Below are positions 48,464 through 58,752 of a stretch of 64,000 nt of DNA, in pieces. The stretch's first letter is position 1, and every line of letters begins with the position of its first letter. The translations under genes were made by a program, and so were the position numbers. The DNA comes from Bacteroides sp. (GTDB lineage Bacteria > Bacteroidota > Bacteroidia > Bacteroidales > Muribaculaceae): NCBI GenBank assembly GCA_014801985.1, contig JAAVDD010000020.1, forward strand, positions 1 to 64,000, read 5' to 3'. Under the pieces are notes generated by a model. The model saw only the letters and a program-made list of their open reading frames with translations. It was not told the DNA's origin and ran no database searches.

Positions 48464-51400
48464 ATGAGAAAACTGTTTTTAATCATTATGACGCTGGTAG
48501 CGTGTAGCTGGGCCGCTATGGCACAGACCACCTATCGCGGCACAGTGGTTGACGCCGAAAACAACGAACCGTTGATAGGCGCTACCATCATGCCGATCGG
48601 AGGCGGACAAGGTGCCGCTACCGACATCGATGGTAAGTATTCAATCTCTGTTCCTAAAAACGTGACCACTGCAAAGGTGACTTACGTCGGGTATAAGGAG
48701 CAGGTGGTGAAACTAACCAACAACATGACGATCAAACTTGTTTCCACCGAGCAAAACCTCGACGACCTTGTCGTAGTCGCTTACGGTACTGCAACTAAGG
48801 AATCTCTTACCGGTTCCGTGGCAGTGGTTGGTTCCAAGGAGATTGAAGAACGTCCGGTAACTTCTGTTACTTCAGCGCTTGAGGGCAATGCTCCGGGAGT
48901 GCAGGTAAATAACTCAACAGGTACACCTGGATCTGCACCTGACATTCGAATTCGAGGGTTTAACTCAATTAATGGTAGCAATAGTCCATTGTATGTTGTA
49001 GATGGCGTGCCATATGAAGGTACAATTGCTGACCTTAATCCAGCAGATATTGAGTCAATGTCTGTATTGAAGGATGCTGCTTCTTGTGCTCTTTACGGTA
49101 ACCGTGGTGCCAACGGTGTCATTCTTATTACAACAAAGCGAGCTAAAAATGTAGGTAAAGTTGATGTTACCTTACAGATCCGTCAAGGAATGTATAATCG
49201 TGGTCTTCCATTTTATGATCGTCTGGATGCCAATGATTGGATGCAGATGATGTTTAATTCTGTAGTAAACGGAGAAACTCGCAATAACCTTCTTAATAGT
49301 GGTGGAAAGAGAGATAAAGCCTACTACGTTGATTATTATGCTAAGGGTGCCATAATCAAAGAAAAGATGTATAACAATATTTATGGTGTGCCTAATAATG
49401 AGCTTTTTATTGTTGACCCTAATGATCCAACAAAAGCTACTTTCTTTGGTGGAAGTATCCTTCCTGGTTATACTGATCTTGATTGGTGGGATGCTGTTTC
49501 AAGAAATGGATATCGTCAGGAATATAATGTGAACGCTACAGGCGCCACTGATAAATTCAATATGTTTGCCTCTGTTGGTTATCTCAAGGAAAACGGGTAT
49601 ATGCTTCAGACTGATTTTGAACGTTTCAATGGACGTGTGAATGTAAACTATCAGCCGACAAGCTATTTGAGAATGGGTATGAATTTTGCCTTGACCCAAC
49701 AGAATTCAGAGACTGGACAGGATTTTGCAAATGATCTTGCATCTGTAGCTAACCCTTTCCTTACTATGTTCACTGCTCCAATTTACCCCTATTATCAGCA
49801 TGATGCAGATGGTAATATTATGTATGATGAATTTGGACAGCCGATATGGAATACAGCCGGTTCATATCTTCAGGGAAATAATGTTGCATGGGCAATGCGT
49901 CTTGATAAGAATGACTTTAACAAAACTGCAATTGATGGGAATGTATATGCAACTGCCGTTATTCCTTATGGCTTTGAATTGACATTCCGTGGCCAGATGA
50001 GTCGTACTAAGACTATATTCACACAATATAACAATAATATTATTGGGTCTCAAGCTGGAGTTGGTATGCTTCAGAAAGAGTTTGATGAATTGAAGAGTCA
50101 TACCTTCTCACAGACCTTGACTTGGAGTCATGAGTATGGCAACAATCATATTGATGCATTGCTTTCACATGAAAATCAAAGTTCTTCAATTTACTATGAC
50201 TTTATACTGAAGGCTGATCAGGTTCTTGATAATAATTATTTGTTGAATAACTTCTCGGAATTGATGCAGGATGCGTCTGGCGGTCAGGGTGTGAACATTG
50301 AGTCATATCTTGGGCGAGTACGCTACAACTATGATCAGAAATACTTCGGTGAGGTATCACTTCGTAGAGATGGTTCTTCCCGATTCTCAAAGAATCATCG
50401 TTGGGGTACTTTCTGGAGTGTAGGTGCAAGCTGGATCATCACTAAAGAAAGGTTTATGGAGCCAACTCAGAGCTGGTTAAACTATCTTAAACTCCGTGCC
50501 GCATATGGAACAGTAGGTAATGATGTTTCTGCACCTTACTATTCATATATGAATTTGTTCAGTTGGTCGCAGTATAATAACATAGGTACTCTTCTTCCTA
50601 ATTCTCTCGGCTCACCTGATCTTAAATGGGAGTCTACAAAAACATTTGATATAGGTCTTGAAGGTTCTATGTTTGATGACCGTTTCACATTCAGTGTTGG
50701 TTATTTTAATAAGCAGAATTCTGATCTTCTATTTAACTATACTCTGCCTGCCTCCATGGGTTCTCTTGTTGGGTCATCATCGGCAGGTTCTAACCCATCG
50801 GTTTGGCGAAATGTAGGAACAATGCAGAATACTGGTTGGGAGCTTCAATTTGGTTATGATATTATTCGTAACAGAGACTGGAAATGGAATTTCAGCATAG
50901 ACGCCACCTTTATTAAGAATAAAATTACAAAGCTTCCGAATAACCAGAGTTTACCGAGTCAGAATCTTTTCCTTGGAGAGAGCCGTTACATCATAAAAAC
51001 CTATACATTTGCTGGTGTTGACCAGTTGACAGGACAATCTATGTATTACATTGATCCTATGTCTCCTGACTTTATGTATTATGATGAATCTGGTGCAATG
51101 AAATATGATAATCAGGCATACTTAGATAGAGTGCAAGATGCTCGTGATGATAAGAATGCGGTTTTCATTGAAAAAGATGGTAAGTATTACACAAGTAATA
51201 TGAATAACGCCTCTCGTGTTATCCATGGTAGTGCACTTCCAGTTGTCTATGGATCTTTTGGCACTAATGCCTCATGGAAGGGAATTAACCTCGGACTCCT
51301 TTTCACTTATTCTTTAGGAGGAAAGACGCTCGATAGTAACTATATGTCTCTGATGTCTTCATCATCTATGGCTGCCCTTCATAAAGATGTTCTTAAATCA

Positions 51401-51799
51401 TGGACTCAGCCTGCAGACCATTTAGATGCAAATGGTCAGCTTGTAGAATGGGTTGCAGATGCAGTTGCTAACGGCACCTATACACCTGGTCGAATTGATC
51501 CTAATGGTATCCCAGAAATAAATTCAAATTATTCAGGGACCAACAATGCAAGTTCAAGCCGATTTATAACCAGCAGTAACTACCTCTGCCTAAAGAATAT
51601 CAACGTATCCTACGATTTCCCACGTAGCTGGGTTGATGCTCTTAAGATGCAAGGATTGAATCTTGGCTTCTCTTGTGACAACGTATTCCTTGTTACAAGA
51701 CGTAAAGGTATGAATCCTACTTATGGTTTTGGTGGCGGACAGGGTGCTAACTATGTGCCAGCACGGGTATTTGCCTTCCAATTGACCGCGAAGTTCTAA
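48464..51799 (+). CDS. SusC/RagA-family TonB-linked outer membrane protein
   Basis: Signal peptide, carboxypeptidase-D-like domain (GTVVDAENNEPLIGATI), plug motif (IRIRGFNSINGSNSPLYVVDGVPYEG..YGNRGANGVILITTK), terminal aromatic KF. Confidence 0.96.
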   Translation: MRKLFLIIMTLVACSWAAMAQTTYRGTVVDAENNEPLIGATIMPIGGGQGAATDIDGKYSISVPKNVTTAKVTYVGYKEQVVKLTNNMTIKLVSTEQNLDDLVVVAYGTATKESLTGSVAVVGSKEIEERPVTSVTSALEGNAPGVQVNNSTGTPGSAPDIRIRGFNSINGSNSPLYVVDGVPYEGTIADLNPADIESMSVLKDAASCALYGNRGANGVILITTKRAKNVGKVDVTLQIRQGMYNRGLPFYDRLDANDWMQMMFNSVVNGETRNNLLNSGGKRDKAYYVDYYAKGAIIKEKMYNNIYGVPNNELFIVDPNDPTKATFFGGSILPGYTDLDWWDAVSRNGYRQEYNVNATGATDKFNMFASVGYLKENGYMLQTDFERFNGRVNVNYQPTSYLRMGMNFALTQQNSETGQDFANDLASVANPFLTMFTAPIYPYYQHDADGNIMYDEFGQPIWNTAGSYLQGNNVAWAMRLDKNDFNKTAIDGNVYATAVIPYGFELTFRGQMSRTKTIFTQYNNNIIGSQAGVGMLQKEFDELKSHTFSQTLTWSHEYGNNHIDALLSHENQSSSIYYDFILKADQVLDNNYLLNNFSELMQDASGGQGVNIESYLGRVRYNYDQKYFGEVSLRRDGSSRFSKNHRWGTFWSVGASWIITKERFMEPTQSWLNYLKLRAAYGTVGNDVSAPYYSYMNLFSWSQYNNIGTLLPNSLGSPDLKWESTKTFDIGLEGSMFDDRFTFSVGYFNKQNSDLLFNYTLPASMGSLVGSSSAGSNPSVWRNVGTMQNTGWELQFGYDIIRNRDWKWNFSIDATFIKNKITKLPNNQSLPSQNLFLGESRYIIKTYTFAGVDQLTGQSMYYIDPMSPDFMYYDESGAMKYDNQAYLDRVQDARDDKNAVFIEKDGKYYTSNMNNASRVIHGSALPVVYGSFGTNASWKGINLGLLFTYSLGGKTLDSNYMSLMSSSSMAALHKDVLKSWTQPADHLDANGQLVEWVADAVANGTYTPGRIDPNGIPEINSNYSGTNNASSSRFITSSNYLCLKNINVSYDFPRSWVDALKMQGLNLGFSCDNVFLVTRRKGMNPTYGFGGGQGANYVPARVFAFQLTAKF

Positions 51800-51826
51800 T
51801 TAAAACTGGTGTTCTAATTACATTAA

Positions 51827-53569
51827 ATGAAAGAAATAATGAAAAAACAATATATAATAGGTGGATTTGCTGCTGTAGCAATGGCTCTGGCAGTTACCTC
51901 CTGTTCTAACGATTATCTGGATTTGGAGCCGGTCTCAAACGAGAATTCGGAAAGTATTCCGGATAATGTATCAAAAATGCGTGCTGCCGCGTACGGAACA
52001 ATGGAGAGCATGTATCGCCAATATAGTACGTTGTACGACTATATGTGGTTTAATGGAGAGCCATGGTACTCCATATGGTTCGGTGAATCTATGGGTCAGG
52101 ATGAGAATAATTATTTCGTAGCAGGTAATACTGGATACGGCTTCACTAACTGGGATCATATGAGTAGCTACGGAACATGGGGTGCATATATTGCTTGGGT
52201 ATATCCCTATGGAATTGTTGGACAGGCAAACTATATGATTGCCGGTGAAGAGCGTCTTGAGAAAGAAGGAGAGTTGAAGGAAGAAACAGCCTTCCGCATG
52301 GCCCAAGCTCATACCATGCGTGCTCACGCATACATACGTCTTCATCAGATGTTCGGTCCTCGTTGGGTTGATTCTGCAAATGGAGAAGTATCAAGTGTGA
52401 TTTTACGTTCGGCAGCTCCGGATGCAAATCAACCATCTGATATGGCTGTATCCTCAACAAATGAAGTTCTCAAATTTATCTACGATGATTTAGATCGTGC
52501 AATAGAATTGTATGAGATTTCTGAATTTGGACGTACATATAATTGGGAAACTGACATAACCGTAGCATACGGACTTTATGCCCGTGCAGCTCTTTTGAAA
52601 AATGACTGGGTAACTGCTGAGAAGTATGCACATCTTGCTGCTGAGGAATATGAGGTTATGACGGCAAGTGATTATAAGTCTGGCTTTAATTCTCCTAACA
52701 GCGAATGGATGTGGTCCTCACAGGAATCTGCAACAGGCCTATACTATGCTTCTTTTGGTGCTTCGTTTGCTTGTAATGGTGCTTATCCCTGTATTTGGGG
52801 TAATTATGGTGCTGGAGCAGTGGATTATACTCTGTATAAGAAGATGCAGAATTCTAATGATGTCCGATGTGAACTTTTCTATACTCCTGATAAAGAAGGT
52901 CGTGCTTTGCGTGCGAAGTTCTGGAATTCTGATGACTGCTCATCTTCAACTATGAATTTGAATAGAGGCGAAAATTTCCCAGCACGTTTACAGGAGTTCT
53001 GTAAAAATATATATAGTCAGATTGGAGAGGGAAAACGATGGGTATTCCCTTATTGCGGGGATTATTTTGAAAATGCCCTTGAAATATATGAAACATATAT
53101 TCCATTCGGTGCTCAGTTCAAATTCTGGGGTACAGACAATTATGCTGCCGGAGCGTTTCCCTTTATGCGAGCATCTGAAATGCTTCTTATTGAAGCCGAA
53201 GCTGCCTGCCATAATGGTAATTATACAGTCGCACAGGATAATCTTGAAAAAATTAACAAAAATCGTATTTCCGGTTACGTGAAAACTTCCAAGACAGGAG
53301 ATGATCTTCTTGAAGAGGTCAAACTAAATCGTCGCTGGGAACTTTGGGGTGAAGGTTTTAGTTGGTTTGATTTTAAGCGTTGGAATGAGCCTATTGTACG
53401 CGACGCATGGGAGGAAGATAATCTAAATTCTGGAAACTGGCCTGATTCATATGCAAAGAAATTTGAGGTAACAGATTTCAATAATTGGGTATGGCCGATT
53501 CCGCGTCTCGAAGTAGATTACAACAAACTTGTTGCCGGATCAACTCATGAATCTGTTGAGCCGGAATAA
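51827..53569 (+). CDS. RagB/SusD-family nutrient-binding lipoprotein
   Basis: Lipobox VTSCSNDYLDLEP; SusD C-terminal pattern (RRWELWGEGFSWFDFKRW..WPIPRLEVDYN). ATG at 51839 is an alternative start. Confidence 0.94.
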   Translation: MKEIMKKQYIIGGFAAVAMALAVTSCSNDYLDLEPVSNENSESIPDNVSKMRAAAYGTMESMYRQYSTLYDYMWFNGEPWYSIWFGESMGQDENNYFVAGNTGYGFTNWDHMSSYGTWGAYIAWVYPYGIVGQANYMIAGEERLEKEGELKEETAFRMAQAHTMRAHAYIRLHQMFGPRWVDSANGEVSSVILRSAAPDANQPSDMAVSSTNEVLKFIYDDLDRAIELYEISEFGRTYNWETDITVAYGLYARAALLKNDWVTAEKYAHLAAEEYEVMTASDYKSGFNSPNSEWMWSSQESATGLYYASFGASFACNGAYPCIWGNYGAGAVDYTLYKKMQNSNDVRCELFYTPDKEGRALRAKFWNSDDCSSSTMNLNRGENFPARLQEFCKNIYSQIGEGKRWVFPYCGDYFENALEIYETYIPFGAQFKFWGTDNYAAGAFPFMRASEMLLIEAEAACHNGNYTVAQDNLEKINKNRISGYVKTSKTGDDLLEEVKLNRRWELWGEGFSWFDFKRWNEPIVRDAWEEDNLNSGNWPDSYAKKFEVTDFNNWVWPIPRLEVDYNKLVAGSTHESVEPE

Positions 53570-53600
53570 AAAAGAGTCTTGTTGAAATAAGAGTAAAAAG

Positions 53601-53630
53601 GGAGGAAGTATCTTTGAAGATATTTCCTCC
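53601..53630 (+). terminator. susCD terminator
   Basis: GGAGGAAGTATCTT-tg-AAGATATTTCCTCC then TTTCTATTT. Confidence 0.8.
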
Positions 53631-53707
53631 TTTCTATTTAAAAAACTTTTTTTCCGTAAATATTATTAATGTTATGAGATTTTCTTGTGAATTATGAAAA
53701 AAATTGT

Positions 53708-53715
53708 TAGATTTG
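53708..53715 (+). promoter_or_regulatory. -7 element of the first C10 peptidase gene
   Basis: TAGATTTG, 33 bp upstream of the start codon. Confidence 0.45.
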
Positions 53716-53747
53716 TTACGTTGAATAAAATATATAATTAAAAAAAT

Positions 53748-56213
53748 ATGTACAAAAGATTAGGTTTACTTTCTCTTGGCATCTTTTCAATTATGGGAGC
53801 AAATGCTTTTCCTCTTACTCCGGAGCAGGCTCTAAACAGGGTTCGCCAAGAACGTTCTATTAAGATAAGAGGAGTAGAGAAAGGAAATTACAAATTTCTT
53901 TCTTCATTCAAAGGAGAGGAAGGCACGGCATTGGCGTATGCCTTCGGAAAGTCTAAAGAAGGTGGTTATTTAATAGTATCAGCTGATGACGTAGCTTATC
54001 CGGTTTTGGGTTATTCTGAAACAGGTTGTCTGGAAGTTGACAATATGCCTGTGCAAATGCAGGCATGGTTAAAAGGATATTGTGATGAGATTGAATATGC
54101 AAAAAAAATGGGTGTTACTTCTCAATTTGGGAATGAGCACTTTCTTACAAGATCATCGCGAGAAGTGATTCCTCCTATGATTAAGTCTAAATGGGATCAA
54201 GGTGCTCCATATAATAATGAATGTCCTGAAATAAGAGGGCAACATTGTTTCACAGGCTGTGTTGCCACCTCAATGGCACAAGTTTTAAATTATTTTAAAT
54301 ATCCAGAATTTGGATCTGGTACAGCCTCTGTTTCAGTTGGGACTGAACGATATACAATAGATTTTTCAGAGCGCGCTTTCGATTGGGATAATATGCTTGA
54401 TAATTATGTGTCAGGGACATATAACGATTCACAAGCATCAGCTGTGGCCTATCTTATGAAAGCATGTGGATTTTCAGTAGATATGGCATATGGATTGGAG
54501 GCCTCCGGGGCTTCTAGTCAAAATATTGCTAATGCTTTTGTAAAGTATTTTAACTATGATCCTTCGGTAACATTCGAAGCACGTTTATCATATTCCGGTA
54601 GCGAGTGGGATGAGAAGATTTATAATAGTCTTAAAGCTGGATCCCCGGTAATATATAATGGTAATGACTTATCTGTAGGTCACAGTTTTATATGTGATGG
54701 ATATGATGGAAATGGATATTATCATATTAACTGGGGCTGGGGGGGAATGTCAGATGGTTATTTCCTTCTTAATGCTTTAAATCCGGAAGCCTTGGGTACC
54801 GGTGGTGGAGAAGGTGGAGGATTCAATTTCCTTCAGGGCGCTGTATTAAATTTAAAAAAGCCCAATGGTCAGCCTGCCACACCTTCAGAGCCAAAGTTGT
54901 CTGCATATGGTCTCATAGGATTTGATTCGCTCACGAAAGACGCGGTTGGAAATGATGTTTTGACTTGTAGTCTTGTTCATGGGTATGGTCCAATATATGG
55001 ATGGAGAAATGAAACTGGAAATTCGATTAAATTTAATATAGGTGGTGTTTTTGTTAATTCATTAAACAATGAAGTTGTTGAGTCTCAGCAAGGTAAATTT
55101 GGAGGAATGAATAGTGTTTCTCTTATGCCTGGAGGAGCCTATGCTGGTACAGTAAGAATAACGGTTACTATACCATCTTCACTACCTGACGGAGAATACA
55201 AGATGATATTGTCAACACGCGATAACAACAGTTCATCTTCGGAGTGGATTCCAGTTAATGTTCCATATGGTTATCCTGATTATATCGTTATAAAAAAGAA
55301 TGCAGGAAAAGTTTCGGCTTCTTCAGTTGAGCCTTCAAAATTGGTGATAAAAGACTTCAAGTTAGATGGTAACTTGTATTATGGAAGAAGTTGCAATATT
55401 TCATTTAATGTTGAGAATTCATCTGATCTTGAGCTGACTGAGGCAATTTCTATTATCCTTTCTGAAGGGGATAATGTCAGATTTAAAAGTACAAATATTT
55501 TGGTAACTGTCCCTCCTCATTCTTCCGAGGCACAAAGTTGGTCGCTTTTGCTCTATCCTCAGGAGGGTCAGGGGACAATTAAAGAAGATAAAGATTTCAA
55601 CATAAGTCTTGTCAATGATTTTTCAGGTGAAAGCTATGGAAGTTTTGGGACTGTTACTATGAAACCGAATCCCGGTGACCCATCAGTTCAATTGCGTAGT
55701 ATGACAATTCCAGGTGCTTCATCGGAGGAAACAGTGATTTGTGGAGATAAATATAATGTTTTAGTAGTGGAGGATAGCAAGAATTTTGATGTAGATTTAA
55801 AAATAAAGGTAAGCAAAGGCTATTTCGATTCAAATATATATGTTGATATTGTAGAACTTGCTCCTAATGCTACCTCGCCCAATCAGACAGTTCCAGTTAA
55901 AGATCAAGTTTTCACAAAACATCTGGAAATGAACGCGGGAGAAGAGGCAACTTTAAATATCCCTATTTCTTTCCCTGAAGCTCAAAATGGCAACATATAC
56001 TATGTAAAAGTTAAGTACTATGGAACAAGATCTGAGAAATTGATTGGGTCGTTACGTTTTAAAGTAAAGAGCGGCAGTGGCTTAATCGATATTAATATTG
56101 AAGAAAATGAGGAATATTATAATCTTCAAGGAGTTAGGATAGAAACTCCGATTCCTGGTGAAATTATGATTGTAAAGAAAGGATCAAAAATTGAAAAAAG
56201 AATTTTGAAATAA
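53748..56213 (+). CDS. Secreted C10 (streptopain-like) cysteine protease with long C-terminal extension and NLQG tail
   Basis: Active-site Cys region TGCVATSMAQVLNYFKYP; His region GHSFICDGYDGNGYYHINWGWGGMSDGYF; C-terminus YYNLQGVRIETPIPGEIMIVKKGSKIEKRILK. Confidence 0.9.
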   Translation: MYKRLGLLSLGIFSIMGANAFPLTPEQALNRVRQERSIKIRGVEKGNYKFLSSFKGEEGTALAYAFGKSKEGGYLIVSADDVAYPVLGYSETGCLEVDNMPVQMQAWLKGYCDEIEYAKKMGVTSQFGNEHFLTRSSREVIPPMIKSKWDQGAPYNNECPEIRGQHCFTGCVATSMAQVLNYFKYPEFGSGTASVSVGTERYTIDFSERAFDWDNMLDNYVSGTYNDSQASAVAYLMKACGFSVDMAYGLEASGASSQNIANAFVKYFNYDPSVTFEARLSYSGSEWDEKIYNSLKAGSPVIYNGNDLSVGHSFICDGYDGNGYYHINWGWGGMSDGYFLLNALNPEALGTGGGEGGGFNFLQGAVLNLKKPNGQPATPSEPKLSAYGLIGFDSLTKDAVGNDVLTCSLVHGYGPIYGWRNETGNSIKFNIGGVFVNSLNNEVVESQQGKFGGMNSVSLMPGGAYAGTVRITVTIPSSLPDGEYKMILSTRDNNSSSSEWIPVNVPYGYPDYIVIKKNAGKVSASSVEPSKLVIKDFKLDGNLYYGRSCNISFNVENSSDLELTEAISIILSEGDNVRFKSTNILVTVPPHSSEAQSWSLLLYPQEGQGTIKEDKDFNISLVNDFSGESYGSFGTVTMKPNPGDPSVQLRSMTIPGASSEETVICGDKYNVLVVEDSKNFDVDLKIKVSKGYFDSNIYVDIVELAPNATSPNQTVPVKDQVFTKHLEMNAGEEATLNIPISFPEAQNGNIYYVKVKYYGTRSEKLIGSLRFKVKSGSGLIDINIEENEEYYNLQGVRIETPIPGEIMIVKKGSKIEKRILK

Positions 56214-56239
56214 TTTTGATCCATAGTTAAAATTGCTGA

Positions 56240-56284
56240 CTCCCTTGAATGAATTAACAATTATGCTGACCTCATTCAAGGGAG
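56240..56284 (+). terminator. Terminator of the first C10 peptidase gene
   Basis: CTCCCTTGAATGA ... TCATTCAAGGGAG followed by TTTTAT. Confidence 0.8.
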
Positions 56285-56581
56285 TTTTATAATATAATGA
56301 AATTGTTTAAACTTATTTACGAATGCTAATATGAAAATTGTTGTGCCTTCTTTTATTAAACCATGCGGATCCTTTTGGCACGTCATTATTTTTTGTATAC
56401 TCATCGGTACTCAACCTTTATAAAAAATGACGAGTCATAATCAACTCAAAAGTCTCTCGTAATTGTTAATGAAAAATTAATTTAAACAACTTCAAAGTAT
56501 CATAAAAGGAATTTTCTTTCCTATAATGTAGTATATAAAAAAAATAATTACTATGCGGCCTTAAAAATATCTGTATTTTGT

Positions 56582-56611
56582 TTTGAATTAGAAATAATTT
56601 TATTAATTTTG
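56582..56611 (+). promoter_or_regulatory. Promoter for the 56689 gene
   Basis: TTTG - 18 bp - TAATTTTG. Confidence 0.55.
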
Positions 56612-56688
56612 AAACATTCAATAATACTTAATAGTTAGTTGAATGTTTGTTAAATTAAAATCATGTTATTCATAATTTAAAAAAGCTT

Positions 56689-58137
56689 ATGAAGAAGGTT
56701 TACGCATTCGCAGCAGCCTCATTGGTAGCAGGAGTTTTTTCTGCCAGTGCTGCGGAATTTAAAGTGAACAGAAATAATGCTGAATTAAGCAGTAATGCTT
56801 CTGAGAAAATGTGTGCTGTCCCTGGGATAGAACATAAGACTAACGACAGAGTGGAAACTCGTGCGGATGAGTGGAAAGCGCTCGGAGAAGGAATGTTCCG
56901 TGAGTTTATTTTCTCTTCTTTGTATAGAGGACTTGATGCTTATGAACTTCCGGTTGAAGTAGAGGAAAGTACAACTGAACCAAACTACTATCGTTTAGTT
57001 AATATGTACCGTGACTACGTAACTGAAGTTTTCGGTGGGGAGATGTACACTTACGATGCTACTTCCACCACTTACCTTTACATCAAAACTTTTGATGTTG
57101 ATGGTAAGACATATTGGTACATGCCTGAAGATGCAAATCTTGGCTTCTATGTTGAACCCGAGACTAGCTTGACTCCCGGTAATGCGACTCTTCATTTCAA
57201 TCTGAGTACATTAATTGCAAATTATGATCCTCAGACAATTTTTGATGTTTATCCAGGAGCATTCGGTACATATGAGGATGGTATCTTCACTATCCCCGCT
57301 AAGTTTACGACGGAGAATGGAGAATTCCCTGTATTATTCTGGTCAACATCTGGAATGGAAGAAGGTTATGGAATTGCTTGTAATACTAAAAAGCAGTTTG
57401 CTTTGGCATTGCCAGGCCATGATCTTCCTGCTCCTCCCGATCCATTTGCAAGCTATCAACTGGTAGGTGAATGTGATATGCAGAATAATTTCCTGGACAA
57501 CTTTTTCTCTGAGTGGGGTACCCCACAGGGTAAAGTAACAGTTTATGAGGAAGAAGATAATAAGGGATACTTCCATATCAAGAATGCTTATGTTGCAGGA
57601 GGATGGAACAATTCAGAGGTTGCTGCTGAAATTGACCTTGAAATTAATCTGACCAATCCTAATTATGGTAAACTTCCTGAGCAGTCTACTGGTTATTTTG
57701 ATGATGTTGATGGATTTGGCACTGTTGAGATTATGAGTGCTTCAATGGTATATACTGCCTATATACAGAATACTATTACAGATCAGGAGTTCCTTACAAA
57801 TCCTAACTATGCTGGTATGAATGTTTATATTGATCCTGCTACTAAGAGAATTATTCTTCCTGGCTTGGCAATAAGATACTTCTTCCCTGATCTTCCACAA
57901 ACAAGCGAATATTACAATACTATATTGGCGGCTCCAGAAGGTGCAAAGGAGAGTTGGATTCAACTTCCTTCTGATTACATACTTCCTGAGGCAGGAGTAA
58001 ATTCAGTATGTGTTGACGATTCTAACGCTCCTGTTAAATACTTCAACCTCCAGGGTATGGAAGTTGCTAATCCCGAGGCTGGTCAGCTCGTGATCAAGAA
58101 GCAGGGTAGCAAGACTTCAAAATTCATCGTGAAATAA
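56689..58137 (+). CDS. Secreted protein of unknown function with internal duplication and NLQG C-terminal tail
   Basis: Signal peptide MKKVYAFAAASLVAGVFSASA; C-terminus KYFNLQGMEVANPEAGQLVIKKQGSKTSKFIVK. Confidence 0.75.
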   Translation: MKKVYAFAAASLVAGVFSASAAEFKVNRNNAELSSNASEKMCAVPGIEHKTNDRVETRADEWKALGEGMFREFIFSSLYRGLDAYELPVEVEESTTEPNYYRLVNMYRDYVTEVFGGEMYTYDATSTTYLYIKTFDVDGKTYWYMPEDANLGFYVEPETSLTPGNATLHFNLSTLIANYDPQTIFDVYPGAFGTYEDGIFTIPAKFTTENGEFPVLFWSTSGMEEGYGIACNTKKQFALALPGHDLPAPPDPFASYQLVGECDMQNNFLDNFFSEWGTPQGKVTVYEEEDNKGYFHIKNAYVAGGWNNSEVAAEIDLEINLTNPNYGKLPEQSTGYFDDVDGFGTVEIMSASMVYTAYIQNTITDQEFLTNPNYAGMNVYIDPATKRIILPGLAIRYFFPDLPQTSEYYNTILAAPEGAKESWIQLPSDYILPEAGVNSVCVDDSNAPVKYFNLQGMEVANPEAGQLVIKKQGSKTSKFIVK

Positions 58138-58161
58138 CCCTATTTCCAATTCGTATAATAG

Positions 58162-58193
58162 AAAAGAGGGATCTCATCGGAGATTCCTCTTTT
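58162..58193 (+). terminator. Terminator of the 56689 gene
   Basis: AAAAGAGGGATCTC-atcg-GAGATTCCTCTTTT then TATTATA. Confidence 0.8.
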
Positions 58194-58339
58194 TATTATA
58201 GGCTTTTCCGGGAAATTCCGAATTTCAATCGTATATGTGATTCAATCGTATTTCGCCGTTGGCAGACTGCACCCTAACTCAATTCACTTTTACATATAAG
58301 TAGGTTTTTCGAATTAGTTAATGTGATGGAAGCACCTTA

Positions 58340-58456
58340 AGCTAATGTTCTTTTTTTAGCGTTGTCTTTGTTCCTTTCGGTCAGCCGCATAGCCCACTAT
58401 GCTCCCTTGCTCAAGAAACAAATCCACCGGCTAAATTCCAAAAATAACCATTAGCT
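58340..58456. repeat. Nested palindromic intergenic element A
   Basis: Outer AGCTAATG/CATTAGCT, intermediate TTTGTT/AACAAA, core GCATAG-ccca-CTATGC. Confidence 0.5.
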
Positions 58457-58579
58457 AATTTATCAAACTTACTTAGAAGATTGAAATTCACTGCAAAATC
58501 GATGAAGATAATTGGATAATCTTTTTATTTTTATTAGTTTTGAAAATGTAACTGTATGTTTACGTTTAAATGATTTTAG

Positions 58580-58665
58580 CACAAAAGGAGATTTCGGAGG
58601 GATTTTTCAAAGCTGAAGATGGAGCATAGAGGACTATGCGACTTATGAAACTTTTGAAAAGCATA
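58580..58665. repeat. Nested palindromic intergenic element B
   Basis: Outer TTTTTCAAAG/CTTTTGAAAAG, core GCATAG-agga-CTATGC; reverse complement core CGCATAGTCCTCTATGCTCC resembles CGCATAGCCCACTATGCTCC of element A. Confidence 0.5.
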
Positions 58666-58752
58666 CAAAAAATTCTTTGTGATGAAATCAAGAATGTCAG
58701 TCTAAAGTAACGGATTTAGCGAAACTTATGAATGCTAAAAGATTGAATATCA

